Below, piece after piece: positions 7,171 through 13,516 of a stretch of DNA of 20,111 nt; the first letter of the stretch is position 1, and each line of letters begins with the position of its first letter. The notes under the pieces are model-generated. The model worked only from the letters and a program-made list of their open reading frames with translations. It was not told the DNA's origin and made no database searches. The translations under genes and the position numbers were made by a program. This DNA comes from JBBQXY01 sp038209195 (GTDB lineage: Bacteria > Chloroflexota > Ktedonobacteria > Ktedonobacterales > Ktedonobacteraceae): the NCBI GenBank assembly GCA_038209195.1, contig JBBQXY010000113.1, positions 1-20,111 on the forward strand, in the 5' to 3' direction.

Positions 7171-7743
7171 TTATTGCCTGATGGTCTCGTAGTGAAGTCC
7201 AACTACTCCGGCCTGGAAGGTCTTGGTTGCGAGCAGTTTCAGCTTGGTCCAGTCAGAAATGCCTTGGAAGAGGGGGATGCCACCACCTAAGACAATCGGA
7301 TTGAGAAAGAGGCGGTATTCATCGATCAAACCCAGATGCATAAAGGAGTGGGTCAATCTGGGACTCCCGAAGATCATAAGGTCGAGGCCAGGTTGTTGTT
7401 TGAGTGATGCAATATCTTCCGCGATGTGGTCATTCACCAGCCGTGAATTGTTCCAATTCGCATGAGAGAGCGTTCTTGAATATACGATTTTGGAGACATT
7501 CTCGACCCAGCGAGCATGTGCGAGGTCGCGTGGCGCAGCATCCTGGTCGGTGAGCACGGTTGGCCAATAACTTTGCATGACCAGATAGGTGACACGTCCA
7601 TAGAGAGCGGTGTCCACGCTTTTGAAGAGATCATCGACATAGGGGTTCAGTTCTTCGTCAACGATAGCCCACTCTAATTCTCCGTTAGGCCCTGTTGTAA
7701 AGCCGTCGAGTGAGACATGCATAAATGAAATGACTTTTCTCAT
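7171..7743 (-). CDS. Dihydrofolate reductase-like protein (RibD C-terminal family)
   Basis: The 190-residue protein begins MRKVISFMHVSLDGF, the usual opening of the RibD C-terminal/DHFR-like family. It has GRVTYLVMQSYWP in the middle and GSPRLTHSFMHLGLIDEYRL then NPIVLGGGIPLF near the end. The family binds NAD(P)H; small stand-alone members such as YyaP are common, but most have no known substrate. The start at 7743 is fixed by AAGGAGG six bases upstream; the in-frame ATG-like extension to 7803 is ignored. It lies 90 bases downstream of the AraC regulator on the same strand, so it may be co-transcribed with or controlled by it. The length is normal and nothing is missing. Confidence 0.9.
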   Translation of the reverse strand: MRKVISFMHVSLDGFTTGPNGELEWAIVDEELNPYVDDLFKSVDTALYGRVTYLVMQSYWPTVLTDQDAAPRDLAHARWVENVSKIVYSRTLSHANWNNSRLVNDHIAEDIASLKQQPGLDLMIFGSPRLTHSFMHLGLIDEYRLFLNPIVLGGGIPLFQGISDWTKLKLLATKTFQAGVVGLHYETIRQ

Positions 7744-7833
7744 GGTATCCTCCTTGTATTGGGATGCTTGGGAACCTTCAACGGTTCTAGTATAAGCCAG
7801 CACAAGGAATCTTGTCTTGAATAAAATGGACAG

Positions 7834-8520
7834 CTATTGCGCTTTCTTTAACTGAGATACTTGAGCGATTTGAGCAGGCGTATACCCTATGAAGTGCTTG
7901 AGTGATCTGGTCATGTGCGACTGATCGGCATAGCCAGCCTGATACGCCACATCAAGGAGCGGAATCCCTTGCTCCAAGAAAGCTACCGCCTGATTGGCGC
8001 GTTCGATTTGCGCAATTGCTTTATAGGTTAACCCAGTTGCCGACAAGAAACGACGTCGCATTGTGCGCAACGACACCTCCGGCGTTCGACCAGCCAAGAC
8101 CGCCTTCACGGTCTCGTCAGAAACCAGCAAATCCTCGCGCACCAGCTTGTTGACAAAGGTCTCGACATTTTCATAGTCAGGAAATTGAAAGCTGGAGCCA
8201 GCAAGGTCGAAGGATGTTTTCGCCGCGAGCGGCAAAATTGCGCGTTCATTCTGGAGATTACTGATGGGCACAGAGGGCAGGAAGAAGCCAAGAGGAAAGG
8301 TGACGCCAAACCACTCAGTCCCCTCCTCCTGGGTGACAGGAGTCGCTTTCGTCAATGGTCCCTCAACCGAGACTTTTACTCTGCCATGTTGTTTGAGAAA
8401 GAGCAGATGCCAACGGTTAGAGGCCGGGCAAACGGGAGCATAATCGCGGCCAGCCTGACCACGCCAGACCGCTTCTATATACGGGGAGTCAGACTCCCTT
8501 CCCTCAAAAATAGTACTCAT
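7834..8520 (-). CDS. AraC-family transcriptional regulator
   Basis: The 228-residue protein begins MSTIFEGRESDSPYIEAVW, an N-terminal sensor region like that of many uncharacterised AraC regulators. Its C-terminal double helix-turn-helix includes IERANQAVAFLEQGIPLLDV, followed by AYQAGYADQSHMTRSLKHFI and GYTPAQI. That is the hallmark second recognition helix, with the conserved Gly-Tyr-Thr-Pro. ATG at 8520 has GGAGG seven bases upstream; the longer frame to 8634 lacks such support and covers the predicted promoter. It is divergent from glycogen synthase and upstream of the DHFR-like gene, its most obvious regulatory target. The ligand cannot be inferred. The palindrome at 8602-8616 overlaps its predicted start site and could allow autoregulation. 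Confidence 0.9.
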   Translation of the reverse strand: MSTIFEGRESDSPYIEAVWRGQAGRDYAPVCPASNRWHLLFLKQHGRVKVSVEGPLTKATPVTQEEGTEWFGVTFPLGFFLPSVPISNLQNERAILPLAAKTSFDLAGSSFQFPDYENVETFVNKLVREDLLVSDETVKAVLAGRTPEVSLRTMRRRFLSATGLTYKAIAQIERANQAVAFLEQGIPLLDVAYQAGYADQSHMTRSLKHFIGYTPAQIAQVSQLKKAQ

Positions 8521-8601
8521 ATTGCTGCCTCCGATGTAGCAGGGGTATACAAACAACATTTCACTTTGTTTCGCGTGCGAACGCGCCAGGACTCGTTGAA
8601 G

Positions 8602-8616
8602 CCACAGATGCTGTGG
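8602..8616. promoter_or_regulatory. Palindrome near the predicted araC-type gene start site
   Basis: CCACAG-ATG-CTGTGG is a perfect inverted repeat with a 3-base centre. It sits where transcription of the AraC regulator is predicted to begin (about 8618), a plausible operator position. Confidence 0.3.
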
Positions 8617-8624
8617 GCAGAAGT

Positions 8625-8633
8625 ATTTTACCA
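8625..8633 (-). promoter_or_regulatory. Extended -10 promoter of the AraC regulator
   Basis: On the minus strand it reads TGGTAAAAT, an extended -10 without a good -35. This gives a leader of about 98 bases to ATG 8520. Confidence 0.35.
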
Positions 8634-8660
8634 CAATCCTTATACAACCGTGCTCATTTA

Positions 8661-8673
8661 TGCTATCATAGCA
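8661..8673. promoter_or_regulatory. Perfect 13-base palindrome in the AraC/glgA divergent region
   Basis: TGCTATCATAGCA is a 6-base inverted repeat around a single central base. It is operator-like in size and lies between the two divergent genes. Confidence 0.3.
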
Positions 8674-8731
8674 ATAGCCCTATTTAACACCTTCTGGCAA
8701 GGAATTTAAGAAAGGAAGGCGTTACCCTCTG

Positions 8732-8747
8732 ACCTGTGAGCACAGGT
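8732..8747. promoter_or_regulatory. Palindrome just upstream of glgA
   Basis: ACCTGTG-AG-CACAGGT is a perfect inverted repeat with 7-base arms, ending 23 bases before the glgA ATG. It could be an operator, or a leader hairpin if transcription begins upstream. Confidence 0.35.
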
Positions 8748-8770
8748 GGGTTTCTACGCCACTTTTGCAC

Positions 8771-10249
8771 ATGACGAACGACAAACGCTACAAGATTCTG
8801 ATGGTTGCGGCGGAGGCGGTGCCCTTTGCCAAGGAGGGCGGTGTTGCCGATGTCATCGGGAGCTTGCCCAAAGCATTGGCTGCACTGGGTCACGAAGTTT
8901 GTATCTGTATCCCCCGCTACGGGAACATCGATCCCGCCCGTTGGTCGCTGAAACACACTGGGTTTGTACGAACGATTCCGATGGCCTGGTTCAACTTCAC
9001 GGTTTCTATTTATCAGACTACGCTGCCGGATGCACCGGTTACGGTTTATTTCGTTGAAAACGCGGAAATGTTTGGGTGGCATCAAGCGATCTATTTTGGT
9101 CTTGATCGGCACGACGAGTATCTGCGCTTCCTGCTATTTTGTCGCGGTATCCTCGAGGCTCTGCCGTCACTGGGCTTTGTTCCCGACATTATTCACCTCA
9201 ATGATTGGCAGGCTGCTGCTTGTGCTCCATACCTACGTACCACCTTCCGTCATCTCTTACGCGACGGGGCAACGCGCGTCGTCTATACCATTCATAATCT
9301 GCAATACCAGGGGCGTTGGGTGCCTTCCATTCTGGACGAGGTCGGGTTAGATCGCAGCACCCTTTTTAACATGGGTGGTTTGGAGTTTAACGGCGATGTC
9401 AACTGGATGAAAGCTGGCATTGTCTATTCTGATGTGGTGAACACTGTTTCTCGTCGCTATGCCGAGGAAATTCGGACACCAAAGTTTGGCTGGGGTCTTG
9501 AAGGAGTGCTCTCGTTAAGATACTCACGTCTCTTTGGTATTCCCAATGGCCTCGACTGGGATATATGGAATCCGGAGACCGATACAGCTTTGGCGGCGCA
9601 ATATACGGCTGAGAATGCGGTAGAGGCGAAGAGGCGCAACCGCTCGGCCTTGCGGCAGGAATTTGGGTTAGATGATGACCCAGATATTCCAGTGATCGGT
9701 ATGGTCACGCGGCTCGTGGATCAAAAAGGGCTTGATCTCATCGCAGCGATTGCGCATGAACTGCCCCATCTGCCCATCCAACTCGTTGTACTCGGTTCAG
9801 GGTATTGGCACTATGAGCAGATGTTTAACTGGCTTGCGGCAACTACGACCAATGTGCGCGTCTATATCGGTTTCAATTCTGCCCTCTCGCGCCGAATTTA
9901 CGCAGGTTCGGATTTCTTTCTGATGCCAAGCGCCTTTGAGCCGGGCGGTTTGGGGCAGTTGATCGCTTTACGCTATGGAACGCTGCCGATTGTCCATGAA
10001 ACTGGCGGCTTAGCTGACACGGTAACCGACCTATACGCTAGCCCTGAGACTGGCAATGGGATTGGCTTTCGAGATTACTGGGCGGATGCCTTGCAGAATG
10101 CATTGTATCGTGCAACAGAACTTTATGGACAACAAGATCGCTGGCCTGAGCTCGTGGCACGGGCCATGGCCTGCGATTCGCGCTGGTCTGCCAGTGCCAA
10201 AGAGTATAGCGAGTTGTATGAGCGTGCGTTCAACTTCCCGCCTATGTAA
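8771..10249 (+). CDS. glgA: Glycogen synthase (ADP-glucose/UDP-glucose glucosyltransferase)
   Basis: The 492-residue GT5 enzyme transfers glucose from a nucleotide sugar to the non-reducing end of alpha-1,4-glucan in the cytosol. The N-terminal sugar-nucleotide loop is KEGGVADV at residues 21-28 (KTGGLADV in the archetype). The GT-B C-terminal domain contains FEPGGLGQLIALRYGTLPIV with the catalytic-region Glu390, then HETGGLADTV. The length is normal for bacterial GlgA. ATG 8771 is the best start; the frame also has a TTG two codons earlier. No clear Shine-Dalgarno sequence precedes either, which is unusual beside its neighbours. It is not in an operon with other glycogen genes: none of glgB, glgC or glgP is in the window. 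A long inverted repeat follows it. Confidence 0.93.
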   Translation: MTNDKRYKILMVAAEAVPFAKEGGVADVIGSLPKALAALGHEVCICIPRYGNIDPARWSLKHTGFVRTIPMAWFNFTVSIYQTTLPDAPVTVYFVENAEMFGWHQAIYFGLDRHDEYLRFLLFCRGILEALPSLGFVPDIIHLNDWQAAACAPYLRTTFRHLLRDGATRVVYTIHNLQYQGRWVPSILDEVGLDRSTLFNMGGLEFNGDVNWMKAGIVYSDVVNTVSRRYAEEIRTPKFGWGLEGVLSLRYSRLFGIPNGLDWDIWNPETDTALAAQYTAENAVEAKRRNRSALRQEFGLDDDPDIPVIGMVTRLVDQKGLDLIAAIAHELPHLPIQLVVLGSGYWHYEQMFNWLAATTTNVRVYIGFNSALSRRIYAGSDFFLMPSAFEPGGLGQLIALRYGTLPIVHETGGLADTVTDLYASPETGNGIGFRDYWADALQNALYRATELYGQQDRWPELVARAMACDSRWSASAKEYSELYERAFNFPPM

Positions 10250-10261
10250 GCCAATAAGGGT

Positions 10262-10319
10262 TTAGCAGAAGAAGCGCTAGCGGACGGCGAGACCTTACTG
10301 CTATTGCTTCTTCTGCTAA
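10262..10319 (+). terminator. Long inverted repeat downstream of glgA, possible terminator
   Basis: Two perfect 14-base arms (TTAGCAGAAGAAGC and its complement at 10306-10319) enclose a 30-base loop, beginning 13 bases after the glgA stop. No U-run follows, so a classical intrinsic terminator is not proven. It may instead stabilise the mRNA end. Confidence 0.45.
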
Positions 10320-10342
10320 TAACGGTACTATTTGAAATTTAC

Positions 10343-10371
10343 TTGACGATGAGTGCCGAATCAGGTACAAT
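10343..10371 (+). promoter_or_regulatory. Strong sigma70-type promoter of the DEAD-box helicase
   Basis: TTGACG at 10343-10348, an exact 17-base spacer, and TACAAT at 10366-10371. Expected initiation is near 10378, leaving about 250 bases of leader. Confidence 0.65.
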
Positions 10372-10627
10372 GCAATGGTTATGAATGTTTGCATGGCATG
10401 AAGCAGGTTCCTCATATAGCCTGTTTCCCGGTTAAGACGCTCAAGAGCTCTGGGCAGTCCTCTGTAGAATTATCTCTTCCTGCATACACGTTCGTACCTG
10501 ATATCAGCTAGCAGCATTGCTCCCGTATCTTACTCCTACGGCCTGCTCCTGGTACTTCCTATGGGCAAAGTGCCCGTGGGGATATGTACCGCGTCCACAA
10601 GGGGCGCATTGGCCGAAAGGATTTTTC

Positions 10628-12178
10628 ATGCCATCATTTAATGACTTTCTTTTGCAACCCGCGACGCGTGCGGTGCTAGCAAGTATAGAGATTACAGAGC
10701 CTACACCCGTTCAGGTTGAGGCAATTCCGGCCCTATTGGCCGGCAAGGACCTGGTGGGACAATCACCGACTGGGTCTGGCAAGACGCTCGCCTATGGCAT
10801 TCCCATGGTGGAACGGCTTTCCAAAGACAAACGTGTTGTACAGGCACTGATTCTCGTGCCAACACGCGAACTGGCTGTGCAGGTAAATACCGTTCTGAGT
10901 AAGCTGGCAACGAGCCGCAAGCTCACGACGGCGTTGCTGGTTGGAGGACGGCCCTATGGCAGTCAGCTCTCAGCACTGCGCTATGGTGCGCAGATTGTTA
11001 TCGGAACACCAGGACGAGTGAAGGACCATCTAGATCGCGGCAGTTTGGTGCTAACGCAGTTGCGGATGTGTGTGCTGGACGAGGCGGACCAGATGCTGGA
11101 TAGCGGTTTCGCACCAGCCATCGAGGAGATACTGACAACCACGCCTGAGACACGACAAATGGCACTCTTCTCAGCGACGATACCAGAATGGATTGAGAAA
11201 CTCCAGAAAAAATTCCTCACAAATCCGGTCATCGTTAACATTACGCTAGCCAAGGGCGAACAAAGCACGATTGAACAGATTGCTTACCAAGTGCCACAGG
11301 AACAGAAAATGGCGGCTCTCTGTACGCTTTTGCACGCTACGCAAGGCGAAAGCAGCCTGATCTTTGGCAGGACAAAATACGGCGTCGAGAAGTTAGGGAA
11401 ACAGCTTAATAGTCTCGGTTTTACGGTGGGAACATTGCATGGCAATAAGAGCCAGCGTGCCCGTGAAGAGGTGCTTACGGCGTTCCGTCGCGGACATGTG
11501 CAGACGCTGCTTGCCACAAATGTTGCGGCACGCGGTTTGGATATTCAAGGCATCTATCAGGTAATCAATTACGAGCTACCAGAATCAAGCGATCTTTTTA
11601 CGCACAGGATTGGGCGAACGGGGAGAATGGGGCGGCAAGGCAAAGCGATTACGCTGTTAGTGCCGTCTGATGTGCCTAAGTGGCGGCGTATGGCCCATAA
11701 TTTAGGGCAGACAGTCTCTTTGCAGAAGCTCAAGATTGACGTGGGAGAGATAGTTACGCTCCCACTGGCAAAGCCAGAGCAGGAGCACGACCAATACGAG
11801 GAGCAACGACTTGTACGTGGTCGCAAACAGGGTTCGCAAGAGCAGGAGCATGGTAGACCTGCACGACCAAAGTTTAGTAGCCAAACGGCTGCTGGCACTG
11901 ATAGGCGACCAAACGATAGTTTTAGAAGCTCCGCACCTTCACGGCCTGTCCGGCAGCAGCCAGAAGGCTTTACAGAACGCCCGTATGCTGACCAAGAACG
12001 GGATGGCAGAAGAGGCGCGGGGAAGCAGCAGAGCTTTGGTAGAACGGCTGAAAGACCTAGAGCGCATGCTTTTGCAGCAACTGCACAGCAGCATCCTCTC
12101 GCTAGGAGAAAACCTAGGGTTGCTGCAACAACCCAGGCAAGGCGGGGAGCGGCGGCAAACCGTTTTGCTAGCCGCTAG
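10628..12178 (+). CDS. DEAD-box RNA helicase with long basic tail
   Basis: The 516-residue ATP-dependent RNA helicase carries all canonical motifs: Q motif (TEPTPVQ, residues 23-29), I (SPTGSGKT, 46-53), Ia (PTRELAVQ), GTPGR, II (DEAD, 151-154), III (SAT), V (ATNVAARGLDI) and VI (HRIGRTGR, from 326). After about residue 380 comes a hydrophilic, low-complexity tail rich in Arg, Gln, Gly and Pro. This is typical of RNA-binding extensions in cold-shock and ribosome-assembly helicases such as CsdA/DeaD. ATG 10628 is chosen because AAAGG lies seven bases upstream; the frame is open upstream to 10517 but without support. The long leader suggests post-transcriptional control, as known for cold-induced helicase mRNAs. 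Confidence 0.93.
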   Translation: MPSFNDFLLQPATRAVLASIEITEPTPVQVEAIPALLAGKDLVGQSPTGSGKTLAYGIPMVERLSKDKRVVQALILVPTRELAVQVNTVLSKLATSRKLTTALLVGGRPYGSQLSALRYGAQIVIGTPGRVKDHLDRGSLVLTQLRMCVLDEADQMLDSGFAPAIEEILTTTPETRQMALFSATIPEWIEKLQKKFLTNPVIVNITLAKGEQSTIEQIAYQVPQEQKMAALCTLLHATQGESSLIFGRTKYGVEKLGKQLNSLGFTVGTLHGNKSQRAREEVLTAFRRGHVQTLLATNVAARGLDIQGIYQVINYELPESSDLFTHRIGRTGRMGRQGKAITLLVPSDVPKWRRMAHNLGQTVSLQKLKIDVGEIVTLPLAKPEQEHDQYEEQRLVRGRKQGSQEQEHGRPARPKFSSQTAAGTDRRPNDSFRSSAPSRPVRQQPEGFTERPYADQERDGRRGAGKQQSFGRTAERPRAHAFAATAQQHPLARRKPRVAATTQARRGAAANRFASR

Positions 12179-12251
12179 AGCTTTGTTTCACTTCATGTGA
12201 CGATCGGGGATGCAAGGGGCTGCCGCCTCTTGACTGCACCCTGTGTGGGGG

Positions 12252-12315
12252 ACAGGTAATACAGGTAATAGGGCTGTGCCCTAGTATTCCCTATCTCTCT
12301 CTCCGCCGCAGGCGG
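12252..12315 (+). repeat. Cluster of short repeats and hairpins after the helicase
   Basis: ACAGGTAAT occurs twice in tandem (12252-12269). It is followed by the hairpin TAGGGC-TGT-GCCCTA (12269-12283) and another, CCGCC-GCA-GGCGG (12303-12315). One of these may end helicase transcription, but no U-run follows. Confidence 0.4.
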
Positions 12316-12319
12316 CAAG

Positions 12320-12383
12320 GCAAACTAGGGGGTCTGAGCACTAGTAATTGTTGAATTGCTAGTGCTCAGACCCCCTAGTTTGC
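12320..12383. repeat. 64-base near-perfect palindrome
   Basis: Two perfectly complementary 25-base arms (12320-12344 and 12359-12383, the left beginning GCAAACTAGGGGGTCTGAGC) surround a 14-base centre. That centre itself pairs (AATT-GTTG-AATT) after one T/G mismatch. The result is an almost uninterrupted 30-bp stem with a 4-base loop. It lies between two plus-strand genes and is not followed by a U-run. It may be a REP/MITE-like element or a very strong terminator or attenuator. Confidence 0.85.
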
Positions 12384-12408
12384 AAGAATGCTCAAAACAG
12401 GGTATCCT
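12380..12408 (+). promoter_or_regulatory. Candidate promoter of argF
   Basis: TTGCAA (12380-12385), a 17-base spacer, and TATCCT (12403-12408). It overlaps the end of the large palindrome. A second possibility is TTGAAT (12408-12413) with TAGTAT (12430-12435), which would leave almost no leader. The sequence does not decide between them. Confidence 0.3.
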
Positions 12409-12447
12409 TGAATAACAGCAATAATATTGTAGTATTCAAGGAGTACC
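12401..12447 (+). promoter_or_regulatory. Inverted repeat covering the argF ribosome binding site
   Basis: GGTATCCTTGAATA (12401-12414) pairs with TATTCAAGGA-G-TACC (12433-12447), 14 bp with one bulged G. The inner part is also palindromic (CAATA-A-TATTG, 12419-12429). The Shine-Dalgarno AAGGAG (12438-12443) lies inside the right arm. The TTGAATA/TATTCAA half-sites also resemble arginine-repressor boxes, though their spacing is wider than usual. Confidence 0.55.
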
Positions 12448-12448
12448 T

Positions 12449-13516
12449 GTGGAAAAACAAATCATGCCCGTTGAGCCCCTGAGCGACTATAGGCCCAATT
12501 TGAGGAGCAAGCATTTTCTGAAACTAGATGACTTTACACCTGAGGAGATCGGTTTTTTTCTGCACCTGGCAACCGAACTGAAAGCGGCAAAATACGCGAG
12601 GACAGAGGTGCAGTGTTTGCAGGGAAAACAGATTGTCCTTCTTTTTGAAAAAGACTCGACACGAACGCGCTGCGCATTCGAGGTTGCGGCAACCGATCAG
12701 GGTGCGCACGTAACCTATCTGGGACCCAGTACCTCTCACATTGGAACCAAAGAGGCGATGAAGGACACGGCACGTGTGCTGGGCCGTATGTACGATGGCA
12801 TTGAATATCGTGGATTCGGACAAGAGCTCGTGGAAGAGCTTGCACGCTTTGCTGGTGTGCCAGTGTGGAATGGGCTAACAAATGAAGCCCATCCGACACA
12901 GGTCCTAGCCGATTTCCTCACCATGCAAGAGCACACGAACAAACCGCTGGAGGATGTTGCTTTTGGCTTTCTCGGTGATGTGGGGAACAATACCGCAGCT
13001 TCCTTATTGGTAGGTGCAGCGAAGATGGGTATGGATATCCGCTTGATAGGGCCCAAACAGTGCTGGCCCAGTGAGGCTAGTATTGACCAAGCATTGTTTG
13101 TCGCCAGCCAGACTGGGGCAAAGATCACTTTGACCGAAGATCGCGCAACAGCAGTCAAAGGTTGCGACTTTCTGTACACTGATATCTGGTTGTCGATGGG
13201 AGAATCTCCTGATCTGTGGGGCGAGCGCATCAAGCTGTTGCTGCCCTACCAGGTAAACAGCAAGCTGATGGCGATGACGGATAATCCCCAGACGAAATTT
13301 ATGCATTGCCTGCCTGCCCTCCATAATACTGAGTCGAAGCTTGGGCTGGAAATCTACAAAGCGCATAAGATTGAAGCGTTGGAAGTCACCGACGAAGTAT
13401 TTGAATCGGAAGCATCGATTGTCTTCGACCAAGCGGAGAATCGGCTGCATACAATTAAAGCTGTCTTAGTGGCGACGTTGGGAGACGAGAGTGCAGCTCA
13501 TCGTTATATCCCTTAG
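12449..13516 (+). CDS. argF: Ornithine carbamoyltransferase
   Basis: The 355-residue cytosolic enzyme condenses ornithine and carbamoyl phosphate to citrulline in arginine synthesis (or works in reverse in the arginine deiminase pathway). The carbamoyl-phosphate loop STRTR is at residues 70-74, HPTQ at 148-151, the ornithine-binding loop SMGE at about 251-254, and HCLPA at 286-290. SMGE distinguishes it from aspartate and acetylornithine transcarbamoylases. The start is GTG 12449, with AAGGAG five bases upstream; an in-frame ATG 15 bases further on lacks such a site. No other arginine gene is in the window. Its leader hairpin suggests translational or ArgR-type control. Confidence 0.93.
   Translation: MEKQIMPVEPLSDYRPNLRSKHFLKLDDFTPEEIGFFLHLATELKAAKYARTEVQCLQGKQIVLLFEKDSTRTRCAFEVAATDQGAHVTYLGPSTSHIGTKEAMKDTARVLGRMYDGIEYRGFGQELVEELARFAGVPVWNGLTNEAHPTQVLADFLTMQEHTNKPLEDVAFGFLGDVGNNTAASLLVGAAKMGMDIRLIGPKQCWPSEASIDQALFVASQTGAKITLTEDRATAVKGCDFLYTDIWLSMGESPDLWGERIKLLLPYQVNSKLMAMTDNPQTKFMHCLPALHNTESKLGLEIYKAHKIEALEVTDEVFESEASIVFDQAENRLHTIKAVLVATLGDESAAHRYIP

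Larger units (their letters stand above)
10250..10627. other. Intergenic region glgA to helicase: terminator-like repeat, promoter, long leader
   Basis: This 378-base interval holds, in order, the inverted repeat after glgA (10262-10319), a strong promoter (10343-10371), and about 250 bases of untranslated helicase leader. The leader has a small hairpin at 10563-10575 (GGGCA-AAG-TGCCC). A 26-codon frame starts at ATG 10561 and overlaps the helicase start; it has no good ribosome binding site. Confidence 0.5.

Noticed and set aside
11811..12200. A protein-like 129-codon frame overlapping the helicase tail
   Set aside because: It lies in another frame of a low-complexity, repetitive coding region. 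It has no ribosome binding site, and the helicase frame gives a typical Arg/Gln-rich tail.
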